A stretch of DNA of 17,698 bases from contig JBNAVX010000049.1 in assembly GCA_049700155.1 (NCBI GenBank), positions 1 to 17,698 of the forward strand. The letters are read 5' to 3'. Shown piece by piece: positions 1 through 7,603 of this stretch (its first letter is position 1; each line of letters begins with the position of its first letter). The stretch comes from JACAEY01 sp049700155. GTDB lineage: Bacteria; Nitrospirota; Thermodesulfovibrionia; Thermodesulfovibrionales; SM23-35. Under the pieces are notes generated by a model. That model saw only the letters and a list, made by a program, of their open reading frames with translations, was not told the DNA's origin and made no database searches. The translations under genes and the position numbers were made by a program.

Positions 1-10
1 GGGTGTGTAT

Positions 11-30
11 TCCCCTCTTATTAGAGGGGA
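11..30. repeat. 8-bp inverted repeat (hairpin)
   Basis: A perfect 8-bp stem, TCCCCTCT / AGAGGGGA, with a 4-nt TATT loop. Neither strand has a T-run directly after it, so it is not a standard intrinsic terminator. It looks like the short G/C-armed palindromes scattered between genes in many AT-rich genomes. It also lies in the 5' region of a possible divergent (- strand) transcript, where it could act as an RNA hairpin. What lies beyond the window edge is unknown. Confidence 0.55.
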
Positions 31-51
31 ACCTTTGAAAAAACTTAACTA

Positions 52-78
52 TTACAAAAACAACACGATCTCTCTCAT
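52..78 (-). other. 8-codon ORF with strong ribosome binding site (possible leader peptide)
   Basis: On the - strand a strong Shine-Dalgarno sequence, GGGAGGT (83-89), stands 4-5 nt before an ATG at 78. The frame encodes MREIVLFL and stops at TAA (52-54). It lies about 60 nt downstream of a predicted divergent promoter and before the hairpin at 11-30. It could be a leader peptide controlling a gene outside the window, or the broken start of a divergent gene. The peptide has no run of a single amino acid that would point to classic attenuation. Confidence 0.3.
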
Positions 79-145
79 AATTACCTCCCGTATAGATTTA
101 ATAACATTCATACCCCACAAATAGAAGAAGGTTTATGTATAATTA

Positions 146-174
146 TGTATAACTTTTAGACTTTTTGAAGTCAA
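146..174 (-). promoter_or_regulatory. Predicted divergent sigma-70 promoter
   Basis: On the - strand, TTGACT (169-174) and TATACA (146-151) are separated by exactly 17 bp. Transcription would start near 139 and run leftwards out of the window, through the 8-codon ORF at 52-78. Divergent transcription from a LysR-type regulator gene is the usual arrangement for genes controlled by that regulator. Confidence 0.45.
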
Positions 175-184
175 ATTCAATCTT

Positions 185-212
185 TTCATTATATGAATGA
201 ATTAATTTCATA
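185..212. promoter_or_regulatory. Overlapping dyads, candidate LysR operator
   Basis: Two inverted repeats overlap here: TTCATT-N5-AATGAA (185-201) and TATGAA-N9-TTCATA (192-212). The second is centred at about 202, some 57 bp upstream of the predicted LysR transcript start and 63 bp upstream of the divergent start near 139. LysR-type regulators usually bind a dyad near -65 of the target promoter with an adjoining second site, so position and form both fit. Binding is inferred, not shown. Confidence 0.45.
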
Positions 213-223
213 GTTCAGATTCG

Positions 224-252
224 TTGACACATACTCTCTGTCTACTTACAAT
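224..252 (+). promoter_or_regulatory. Near-consensus sigma-70 promoter of the LysR gene
   Basis: TTGACA (224-229), a 17-bp spacer, then TACAAT (247-252). The -10 box ends 6 nt before the ATG at 259, so the expected transcript start falls on or next to the A of the start codon. No Shine-Dalgarno sequence lies before that ATG. The message would therefore be leaderless. Confidence 0.7.
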
Positions 253-258
253 AATGCT

Positions 259-1075
259 ATGGAAGATCACAGGTTAAGGGCATTCTGTCTTGTTGTTGAA
301 ATGAAGAGCTTCTCAAAGGCTGCTGAAGCAAAGTTCATGACACAGTCAGCTATGAGCCATCTCATAAAAAATCTTGAAGACGAACTTGGAGTCAAACTTT
401 TAAACAGAAAGGTTAAGACAGTTACCCTCACACCCGCAGGCAGACTCTTTTATGACTATGCAAGACAGATACTCCAGCTCTATAAAAAAATGGAAAACGA
501 TGTTTACAGCATCGTTCACAAGGTAAAAGGTCCCCTTCCTATAGGTGCAAGCCCGACAGCGGCAATATATCTGCTTCCACAGGTTTTTTATAGCTTTTCC
601 AAAAATTATCCTGATGTTCAGATAGAAGTCTCTGTATCAAATACTGAAGCGATAATCGATTACATTTGTGATGGAGTTATTGACTTAGGCATCATAGAAG
701 GAGATACAAAAAAGAGAACTATTCATTCTGAAGAAATTGCTGAGGATGAGATAGTTATTATTGCCTCTGATGAAAATCCCCTGTCAAAGAAAAAACCCCT
801 GACACCCAATGACCTTGTGTCCCAACCTTTCATCATGCCTGAAACAGGTTCAGGCACGAGGGAATTAGTAGACAATTTTTTGCATGCCCTGGGGATAAAG
901 CCGATGGTCGGTTTTCAGTGCCATAAAAGAAGGTTCAATCAATATCCTCCATTTACCGGGTAAAAGACTCAGGAGGAAGTTTTACCTTATCAGCCTTTAT
1001 GAAGAACCAACAACTGTAGCTGCTAAGACTTTCAGAGAATTCCTGAAAGAATATAAATTCTTCATTCCGTTTTAA
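259..1075 (+). pseudogene. LysR-family transcriptional regulator, frameshifted near the C-terminus
   Basis: Residues 1-60 form the LysR winged helix-turn-helix (MEDHRLRAF start, SFSKAAE, TQSAMSHLI, LEDELG, TPAG). Residues about 90-215 form the periplasmic-binding-like effector domain of the CysB/CysL type (GASPTAA, YLLPQVF, DGVIDLGIIEG, ETGSGTRE). The frame opened at 259 stops at 963 after an out-of-register tail beginning near residue 218. The correct C-terminus continues in the next frame (about 910-1075): AIKEGSINILHLPGKRLRRK, then FYLISLYEEP, ending at TAA 1073-1075. Compared with the family, about 20-30 residues between these parts are missing, so this is a small deletion whose length is not a multiple of 3 rather than a single-base slip. 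The N-terminus and promoter look intact, so a truncated DNA-binding protein could still be made. It converges with the - strand run. Confidence 0.85.
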
Positions 1076-1088
1076 CAGCATTACTAAT

Positions 1089-1178
1089 CTAACTGAATGA
1101 AAGGGCTCCGGCTTTCTTCATTGCATTAATAAAACTATCAACTAACTGGGGATTAAAATCTTTTCCTGCTGCTCTTTT
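1089..1178 (-). pseudogene. Relic resembling the C-terminus of an HD-GYP phosphodiesterase
   Basis: A 28-codon open stretch on the - strand reads KRAAGKDFNPQLVDSFINAM then KKAGALSFS and a TAG stop (1089-1091). The pattern AG(K/T)xFxPxLVDxF is typical of the end of HD-GYP domains, which hydrolyse cyclic di-GMP. A TAA stop lies directly upstream (1179-1181) and the sequence before it is not recognisable. It is probably the surviving tail of a deleted gene. The rest of the 1076-1247 interval holds nothing else I can name and no convincing terminator. Confidence 0.4.
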
Positions 1179-1247
1179 TTATAAGATAGGACTTTAACAT
1201 ACCCATTTCCTGTAATATTTAAATTTATCCTGTAACCAATACTGCAT

Positions 1248-3488
1248 CTATTTTAATCTTTTTCCTGTATCTTTCAAAAAGTAATAAAACCCTTCTTTTT
1301 TATCCAATCTTCCCATCTCGACCTTAGTAATATTACCTTCTTCATCCGGTAAGAATACTGTCATTGGTGAATTGATAACCTGCCATCTCTCTTTAACAAT
1401 ATTCTCAGGCTCTACACCTTCAAAAACAAGGTAACTATATTTATGATAGTGAGGGATTTTCCTCCCAAGCCCTGAAAGTGCCCCAGGAATATCTGTTGCA
1501 ATCAGAACAAACGCCATATCTTTATTAGATGGGTTCCAACCAGTTAAGACTATTGAGTGTCTTTCTTTTGTAATCCTAAATTTTCCAATAATTAGTTCTT
1601 TCTGCTCATTCATAACTTCATATTGAAATAGTTCTGATATCATTTTGTTGAAAAAACTGTTCTCCCATCCCAGAATAGTAACTGCAGAATCAGAAGGTAT
1701 TTTAGTAACTTCTTTATCAAATTTTATTTCAATCTCATCTGGTCCAGACCTTCTAATACCTTCAGACAGTTCTTGATATGCCTTAAGCATTGTATCATCT
1801 GCATGAGACGGCAGTATCACAAGCATTTTTTTCGCCCCTAATGCCTGTGATAATGCAGGAGGTATCTCATTCCTGTCAAGCCTGCGGAAGAGATCAAACT
1901 CAGGATCAACATCAATCCTCAAAGGACGATGTGGGAGCTTCATTGTTACTTCATCGTATTTTTTATTCATATCAAAAATAATCTGACGAGCCTTTTCCTG
2001 ACCTTCCATTGTGATTACAATTGGTATTCGCAGATGATATGCATTGCCTTCTTGAACTTGTTCAATGATAGCTGTCAGAACAAAAACATCCCTTTCTCTT
2101 TTTACTTTTACATTACTAAGTCTTAATTTTGGTGCACCTTTTCTTTTTATCCATTGATCAAACTCAACCTTAAGGGTCCTTCTTGAAACCTTTTCAAAAC
2201 TCTTCTTGAGATCATCAAAGGATGCAAATTTGAACTTATTCAACTTATAAAAATCCTGAAGTCCCGCTATAAATATTTTATCTCCAACCTCCTGGCGGAG
2301 CATGTGGAAGAACATAAGGGATTTTCCATATCCGATTGCCTCTGATGGAGAACTATAGCGAAAACGGAATTCTGTAAGAGGAAAATCTCTTCCACTCAAG
2401 ACATAATCAGTATATTTCTGAAGTGTTTCCTGCCTGTACTCTACATCATTACCTTGTTGCTCCTTTAATAGATGGTCTGAAAGATATGCGGTTAAACCTT
2501 CTGACCAGTTCCCTGAATCTGGATGAGGGAAAACGCTATTCCCCCACCAGTTATGGAGTATTTCATGTGGATATGAAGTATTAATAATAAAGGGAAAACG
2601 GATAATCTTTGGACCAAGTAGTGTAAAAGAAGGCATCCCGGAACCTGTTTCCCAGAAGTTTTCCACAAGTGCAAACTTCTTATAAGGATAGGGACCAATA
2701 AGTCTTTCATACATTGAGATATAGCGTTCTGTTGCATCAAGATACCTATCAGCAAGTTCTTTATCCGGGGTGCGAAGAAAAACCATAGCAGTAACTTTAC
2801 CTATTTTTATGTATTCTATAAACTTTCCTGCTACCAAGAATATTTCTTCTTGAGGTTCTGGAGATTTCCATTTCACAATTGTTTTATCTTTTTCCTTTTT
2901 ATGAATAGTACGCTCCCCCTGACTAACTGCATCCCACCCTGAAGGCAGTTCAACCTCAAGATTGAAACTTACCATTCCCTCATCAAAAACAGGATACCAG
3001 TATGAACTTCCTGAAAGATACACACCTTCATTTGAAATTATTCCTATTGTAGTTTTAAACCCCCTCGCCTGCTCTTTCCCAACAGATTCGACAGGATAGT
3101 TTATGTTTCCACTGTATCTGAGGATAAAAGTCTTTAAATGATGAGGGAGTTTCACTCTGAAGAATTCAACTAGAATTCCTAATGTCTCTTCTTTCTCACG
3201 GACAATGTGAACATTGGAATTAATTGATGACGGATTAAATCCACCATGTAAAAAGAATTGCATTTCCTCGGATTGCCTTTTATGTATAGTAACAGTATCC
3301 TTAACATCAATGTGATGGTTTTCTGGATCAATAACAACTTTTAAATCATGATGTATTGCCACATTTTCTTCTGCTTGTGATAAATCAGGCAGGATTGTAA
3401 TAACGAAAAAACAAATCAATATAATCTGAAGAGTACATTTATATGATGCAGATGTTCCGAATCCCGACATGACATCTACGCAGGGCAC
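1248..3488 (-). CDS. Exported M1-like (gluzincin) zinc metallopeptidase
   Basis: A 746-residue protein if started at GTG 3488; ATG at 3470 (residue 7) is an alternative, and neither has a good Shine-Dalgarno site. Residues about 17-39 form a signal peptide (hydrophobic LQIILICFFVITIL, cleavage likely after SQA), so the enzyme should act outside the cytoplasm. The N-terminal beta domain covers roughly 40-250. The catalytic domain has HEILH (308-312), NWWGN directly after it and the third zinc ligand in WSEG (E330), giving HEXXH-X17-E; Y387 in IGYGKS is the likely catalytic tyrosine. The exopeptidase GxMEN motif of classical aminopeptidases is replaced by TGSGMPSFTLLG (281-292), so aminopeptidase activity should not be assumed. 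Residues about 550-746 form an unassigned C-terminal domain. It is last in the - strand run, 5 bp after nadC, and the first codons lie in an inverted repeat. Confidence 0.88.
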   Translation of the reverse strand: MPCVDVMSGFGTSASYKCTLQIILICFFVITILPDLSQAEENVAIHHDLKVVIDPENHHIDVKDTVTIHKRQSEEMQFFLHGGFNPSSINSNVHIVREKEETLGILVEFFRVKLPHHLKTFILRYSGNINYPVESVGKEQARGFKTTIGIISNEGVYLSGSSYWYPVFDEGMVSFNLEVELPSGWDAVSQGERTIHKKEKDKTIVKWKSPEPQEEIFLVAGKFIEYIKIGKVTAMVFLRTPDKELADRYLDATERYISMYERLIGPYPYKKFALVENFWETGSGMPSFTLLGPKIIRFPFIINTSYPHEILHNWWGNSVFPHPDSGNWSEGLTAYLSDHLLKEQQGNDVEYRQETLQKYTDYVLSGRDFPLTEFRFRYSSPSEAIGYGKSLMFFHMLRQEVGDKIFIAGLQDFYKLNKFKFASFDDLKKSFEKVSRRTLKVEFDQWIKRKGAPKLRLSNVKVKRERDVFVLTAIIEQVQEGNAYHLRIPIVITMEGQEKARQIIFDMNKKYDEVTMKLPHRPLRIDVDPEFDLFRRLDRNEIPPALSQALGAKKMLVILPSHADDTMLKAYQELSEGIRRSGPDEIEIKFDKEVTKIPSDSAVTILGWENSFFNKMISELFQYEVMNEQKELIIGKFRITKERHSIVLTGWNPSNKDMAFVLIATDIPGALSGLGRKIPHYHKYSYLVFEGVEPENIVKERWQVINSPMTVFLPDEEGNITKVEMGRLDKKEGFYYFLKDTGKRLK

Positions 3489-3512
3489 GACAATTATGCC
3501 GTGCCCTGCGTA
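3477..3512. repeat. 13-bp perfect inverted repeat across the nadC/peptidase junction
   Basis: TACGCAGGGCACG (3477-3489) and its exact reverse complement (3500-3512) flank a 10-nt loop. The repeat is much richer in G+C than its surroundings. It encodes the last residues of NadC (TQGTA and the TAA stop in the loop) and the first four codons of the downstream ORF (V/M-P-C-V). No T-run follows on the - strand, so it is not a standard terminator. It resembles short mobile palindromes of the REP or MITE kind, inserted where two genes meet. Confidence 0.75.
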
Positions 3513-4348
3513 TTCTTATCTACTATCTTAAGACTTATATCAACAGCTGGTGCAGAATGTGTTAGTGCACCTACAGAGATTAAATCAACCCCGGTTTTAG
3601 CAACCTCTCTAACATTTTTCAATGTTATATTCCCTGAAGCCTCAAGAATAACTCTGCCTTTTGCAATATCTACTGCCTTTTTAATATCATTAATTGACAT
3701 ATTATCCAGCATAATTATGTCAGCACCTGCCTCTATTGCCTCTTCAAGTTCTTTAAGATTTTTAACCTCAACCTCAATCTTGAAAAGATGATGTCCTCTC
3801 TTTGCCTTACTTACAGCCTCTTTAACACTACCTGAAGTTTTTATATGGTTATCTTTGATAAGAATTCCATCAAAAAGTCCGAATCTATGATTGTATCCTC
3901 CCCCAACTCTAACAGCATATTTTTCCATAAATCTCAAACATGGAGTCGTCTTTCTTGTATCTACAATCTTTGTCTTAAGACCTTTTATCTTCTCAACATA
4001 CCTATTAGTAAGTGTCGCAATGCCAGAAAGTCTTTGTAATAAATTAAGACTTAACCTCTCGCCTTTTAAAATCACATTGGTTCTACCAGATATTTCCGCA
4101 ATCACATCACCCTTTCCTACCTTCTTTCCATCTTCATAAAAAGCCTTAAATGAAATGGATGGATCCATTATCCTGAAGACCTCTTCAGCAAATGGAATTC
4201 CTGCTATAATAAAACCTTCTTTTGCAATATAGTGAGCCTTAGAATAAGAATCTTTAGATACGATAAGACTTGTTGTAACATCTTCATAACCGATGTCTTC
4301 TTTAAGTGCTATATTAATTATATCTCTTACACCAAAAGGGATATCCAA
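3494..4348 (-). CDS. nadC: Nicotinate-nucleotide pyrophosphorylase (quinolinate phosphoribosyltransferase)
   Basis: Makes nicotinate mononucleotide from quinolinate and PRPP with release of CO2, in de novo NAD synthesis in the cytoplasm. The 284 residues match the family length. Seen: N-terminal ALKEDIGYEDVTT (14-26), RLSGIATLT (106-114), active-site DTRKTTPCLR (130-139), KYAVRVGGGYNHR (143-155), KDNHI (165-169), the barrel segments EVEVKNLKELEEAIEAGAD and IIMLDNM, EASGNI and the C-terminal SVGALTHSAPA. The start is TTG at 4348, supported by AAGGAG 5 nt upstream; no ATG lies nearby. It begins 1 nt after the stop of the upstream solenoid gene, so translation is probably coupled. The last few residues come from an inverted repeat and are unlikely to be ancestral. 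nadE lies in the same - strand run. Confidence 0.96.
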   Translation of the reverse strand: MDIPFGVRDIINIALKEDIGYEDVTTSLIVSKDSYSKAHYIAKEGFIIAGIPFAEEVFRIMDPSISFKAFYEDGKKVGKGDVIAEISGRTNVILKGERLSLNLLQRLSGIATLTNRYVEKIKGLKTKIVDTRKTTPCLRFMEKYAVRVGGGYNHRFGLFDGILIKDNHIKTSGSVKEAVSKAKRGHHLFKIEVEVKNLKELEEAIEAGADIIMLDNMSINDIKKAVDIAKGRVILEASGNITLKNVREVAKTGVDLISVGALTHSAPAVDISLKIVDKNTQGTA

Positions 4349-4349
4349 C

Positions 4350-4832
4350 CTATCTCCTTTTAAGCAAAGAGAGAAAGCCCCAGATACCTCCTAATACACC
4401 TCCTAATGCAATTGCAGAACGCCAGTCAAGAAGAGTGGTTATATTTCCTTCAATCTTATTTGCAACAACAAAAAATGCTGAAGTGTTTTCTGAAGAAACA
4501 TTTTTTGCTGCAAGAAAGCCAACAGCAGAGCGATTCACTGTTGTATCTTCCCTTGATACTGATACAGGAGAAAGCGAAAAATCTATTGAGACATTATCTC
4601 CAACTGTGACTGCACTCAAGCTCTGGTTAAGACTTACATCATTACCTCTGAGTAAAACTGAAGCTCCCTGGGTAACCTCGACCCTCTCACCATCTATACT
4701 GAGAGCTCCGACTTGCTGGAGTTCAATATGACCTCCTTCAACAGCCCTGATTGTGCTCTGTTTTATGTTGATAAATTCAGCTTCTACAAAATCAAGGTCT
4801 CTTTTCTCAATCTCTTTTTCTTCTTTCTGCAT
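4350..4832 (-). CDS. Tail-anchored protein with a 15-residue-period solenoid, function unknown
   Basis: Starts at ATG 4832, overlapping the valS TGA by one base; a GTG one codon earlier (4835) is possible. After a charged N-terminus (1-20), residues about 21-142 form a regular repeat of 15 (once 16) residues, for example IELQQVGALSIDGER, VEVTQGASVLLRGND, VSLNQSLSAVTVGDN, VSIDFSLSPVSVSRED, TTVNRSAVGFLAAKN and VSSENTSAFFVVANK. Each unit begins with V/I, has alternating hydrophobics and often ends in N/D/R. This suggests a beta-solenoid of the bactofilin or right-handed beta-helix kind. A single membrane helix (about 140-157, SAIALGGVLGGIWGFLSLL) ends in KRR, which predicts a C-terminal anchor with the solenoid in the cytoplasm. 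There is no signal peptide. I do not recognise a named family; a membrane-associated scaffold is a guess from shape alone. Confidence 0.8.
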   Translation of the reverse strand: MQKEEKEIEKRDLDFVEAEFINIKQSTIRAVEGGHIELQQVGALSIDGERVEVTQGASVLLRGNDVSLNQSLSAVTVGDNVSIDFSLSPVSVSREDTTVNRSAVGFLAAKNVSSENTSAFFVVANKIEGNITTLLDWRSAIALGGVLGGIWGFLSLLKRR

Positions 4833-7603
4833 CACTTTCCACCTCCAACTTCTTTAAGTTTTTTAATGCTTTCAATGATTCTTTCCTTCCTGATTAAAAG
4901 ATCTTCATATTTCAACCTTTCTTTTTCAACTACATCTTTTGGTGCCTTTCTTATAAATTCCTCATTAAAGAGTTTCTTCTTCAGGAAGATGATAGAATCT
5001 TCAATCTCCTTACCTGCCTTACTAAGTCTACTTAGTTCTGCTTCTATATTCAAGACCCCTTTCAACATAACATATATTTCCATCGAACTTTTAATGCATG
5101 TTGCTGAGCCTCCTGGTTTTACAACATCCAACCCTATCACTATATTCCCTGCATTCGAAAGCTTCTTAATATAATGAATATTTTCTCTTAAAACTTCTTC
5201 TGTCTTTCCAGTATGAATTTTTATAAAGACATCTGGCATAGCAGAAGGAAGAATATTGAGCTCTCCTCTCACTGTCCTTATTCCAAGCACAGCATCAATA
5301 ACATATGACATATCTTCTTCAGCCTTTAAATCTCTCTGAAATGGCTTGGGATAATCAGAAATCATGATACTTTCATGGAATGTTTCACTATCTCTTTTCA
5401 CATGAGGAATCTTCTGCCATATCTCTTCTGTGATATAAGGCATAAAAGGATGAAGAAGTCTTAATGAGCTATTAAGAACATATAAAAGACATCTTAGAAC
5501 ATCTGTTTTAAAGGTATTATTCTTTATATCTGTTTTTGCTATCTCTATATACCAATCACAGAACTCATGCCATATAAACTGATATATATCAGACGCTGCA
5601 TCATTAAAACGATAATCCTCAAGTGCTTTATTAATACTTTCTGTAGTATGTGCAAGTCTGCTGAGTATCCACCTACTCGCAAGATTAAAAGCATCAGCTC
5701 TTATTTCAGTTATTTCTTTCCTATTATCAATAGATTCAAAATTCATCATGGTAAATCTTGTAGCATTCCATAGCTTATTCACAAAATGTCTGTATCCTTC
5801 GACCCTTTCTTCTGAAAATCTGATATCCCTCCCCTGTGCAGCAAATGCAGCAAGAGTAAATCTAAATGCATCTGTTCCATATCTTTCCATCATTGTAAGA
5901 GGATCAATAACATTACCCTTTGATTTTGACATCTTCTGACCCTTCATGTCTCTGACAAGGGCGTGAATATATACATCTCTAAAAGGAACATCACCCATAA
6001 ACTTGAGCCCCATCATTATCATCCTTGCAACCCAGAAAAAGATAATATCAAAACCTGTCACAAGGACACTTGTGGGGTAGAATGTCTTCAGGTCTTCTGT
6101 CATATCAGGCCAACCAAGGGTTGAAAATGGCCAGAGAGCAGATGAAAACCATGTATCTAAAACATCTTCGTCCTGAACCAGTCTATTTGAATTACAGTAT
6201 GGACATATCTGTGGAGTATCCCTTGAGACAATAATGCCGTTTTTCATCTGGCATTCCTCTGACTTCATCTCCTGGCAATACCATGCGGGTATTCTATGTC
6301 CCCACCATATCTGTCGTGATATACACCAGTCTTTTATATTCTCCATCCATGAAAAATAGGTATTTTCCCACCCCTTTGGGATAATCCTGATTCTTCCTTC
6401 TCTTACAACTCTGACTGCTTCCTTTGCAAGAGGTCCCACTCTTACATACCATTGAAGGGTTAGCAAAGGTTCTATAGAAGTTCTACATCTGTAACAACGC
6501 CCGATGGAATATTTATAACTCTCTTCTTTTTCTAAAAAACCTTTCTCTGTCAGGTCATTGAGAATTAATTTCCTGCATTCAAACCTGTCCATCCCAGCAT
6601 ATCTGTTCCCAGCAGCCTCTGTCATGCGACCGTCTTTGCCGATTACCGTTATAAATTCAAGAGTTGGTTTTTGCCTTTTTGCGATTGCTTCGTCATTAAA
6701 ATCATGTGCTGGCGTAATTTTAACTGCTCCTGTGCCGAAAAGAGGATCAACTGATGTATCAGCTATAATAGGTATCTTCCTCCCTGTGAGTGGAAGATCA
6801 ACATACTTACCTACTAAATCTATATAACGTAGATCATCAGGATGAACAGCTACAGCGGTATCACCTAACATAGTCTCAGGTCTTGTAGTAGCTACAACTA
6901 TGTATCCTTTTCCTTCTGAAAATGGATATTTAATATAGGTAAGTTTCCCCTCAATCTCTTCATGTTCTACTTCAAGGTCTGAGAGCGCTGTATGACAGCG
7001 GGGACACCAGTTTATCAGTCTATTGTCTCTATATATCAGTCCCTCATCATAGAGTCTTACAAAAACTTCTTTTACAGCCCTTGACAGACCTTCATCGAGT
7101 GTAAATCTTTCTCTTGACCAGTCACAGGAAGCCCCAAGTCTTTTAAGCTGGTGTATAATCTTTCCTCCATATTCAGCCTTCCATCTCCATACCCTCTCTA
7201 TAAAAGCATCTCTTCCAATTTTATATCTGTAAAGTTCATGCGAAGGAAAACGATTACCAGTAACCTCTTTATCTTCTCTTTCATACATAGCAGTTCGGAA
7301 CATTGGATCCTCATGTGCGAGCTGTTTTTCTACAACATTCTGAGTAGCTATTCCCGCATGGTCTGTTCCGGGTATCCATAAAACCTTATAACCAGACATA
7401 CGCTTCCAGCGTATCAAAATATCCTGCAGAACTGCATTTAATGCATGTCCCATATGGAGGGAACCTGTAATATTAGGAGGTGGTATAACTATAGAATAGG
7501 GACTACCTTTTGAAGATGGGTCTGGCTTAAAATATCCTTTTGAGACCCAGTATTCATACCACTTTTCTTCTAAACCTTTCGGATCGAAACTCTTCTCTAA
7601 AAT
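4832..7603 (-). CDS. valS: Valyl-tRNA synthetase
   Basis: Charges tRNA-Val with valine in the cytoplasm. The first ATG (7453) falls inside the HIGH-type motif, but the frame upstream of it encodes the missing family N-terminus: SFDPKGLEEKWYEYW, then SIVIPPPNITGSLHMGHAL. The frame is closed by a TAA only nine bases before ATT 7603, and no ATG, GTG or TTG lies between, so ATT at 7603 is the best start (923 residues). GAGAGG lies 11 nt upstream. Seen on that numbering: HMGH (50-53), the CP1 editing domain with TTRPETMLGDTAVAVHP (about 239-255), KMSKS (557-561), the anticodon-binding domain, and a C-terminal coiled-coil arm (last 70 residues). Two stretches appear longer than usual: residues about 99-124 and a few residues near 445-452. 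It overlaps the stop of the receiver gene upstream and the start of the solenoid gene downstream. Confidence 0.96.
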   Translation of the reverse strand: MLEKSFDPKGLEEKWYEYWVSKGYFKPDPSSKGSPYSIVIPPPNITGSLHMGHALNAVLQDILIRWKRMSGYKVLWIPGTDHAGIATQNVVEKQLAHEDPMFRTAMYEREDKEVTGNRFPSHELYRYKIGRDAFIERVWRWKAEYGGKIIHQLKRLGASCDWSRERFTLDEGLSRAVKEVFVRLYDEGLIYRDNRLINWCPRCHTALSDLEVEHEEIEGKLTYIKYPFSEGKGYIVVATTRPETMLGDTAVAVHPDDLRYIDLVGKYVDLPLTGRKIPIIADTSVDPLFGTGAVKITPAHDFNDEAIAKRQKPTLEFITVIGKDGRMTEAAGNRYAGMDRFECRKLILNDLTEKGFLEKEESYKYSIGRCYRCRTSIEPLLTLQWYVRVGPLAKEAVRVVREGRIRIIPKGWENTYFSWMENIKDWCISRQIWWGHRIPAWYCQEMKSEECQMKNGIIVSRDTPQICPYCNSNRLVQDEDVLDTWFSSALWPFSTLGWPDMTEDLKTFYPTSVLVTGFDIIFFWVARMIMMGLKFMGDVPFRDVYIHALVRDMKGQKMSKSKGNVIDPLTMMERYGTDAFRFTLAAFAAQGRDIRFSEERVEGYRHFVNKLWNATRFTMMNFESIDNRKEITEIRADAFNLASRWILSRLAHTTESINKALEDYRFNDAASDIYQFIWHEFCDWYIEIAKTDIKNNTFKTDVLRCLLYVLNSSLRLLHPFMPYITEEIWQKIPHVKRDSETFHESIMISDYPKPFQRDLKAEEDMSYVIDAVLGIRTVRGELNILPSAMPDVFIKIHTGKTEEVLRENIHYIKKLSNAGNIVIGLDVVKPGGSATCIKSSMEIYVMLKGVLNIEAELSRLSKAGKEIEDSIIFLKKKLFNEEFIRKAPKDVVEKERLKYEDLLIRKERIIESIKKLKEVGGGK

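Noticed and set aside
1..258. CRISPR array or leader in the AT-rich left end
   Set aside because: Only one hairpin is present; there are no spaced direct repeats.
1101..1123. Possible terminator between the convergent genes (GAAAG/CTTTC around a GC-rich loop)
   Set aside because: Only a 5-bp stem with an 8-nt loop and no T-run on either strand.
3477..3512. Intrinsic terminator after nadC
   Set aside because: The hairpin is strong but no T-run follows on the transcribed strand, and it overlaps the start of the next gene.
7151..7381. Antisense ORFs over valS, nadC and other - strand genes
   Set aside because: They lie opposite strongly conserved coding sequence, have no ribosome binding sites that I can see, and resemble no protein family.
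4832..7453. valS starting at ATG 7453
   Set aside because: This would start inside the HMGH motif and remove the conserved N-terminus that is plainly encoded upstream in the same frame.
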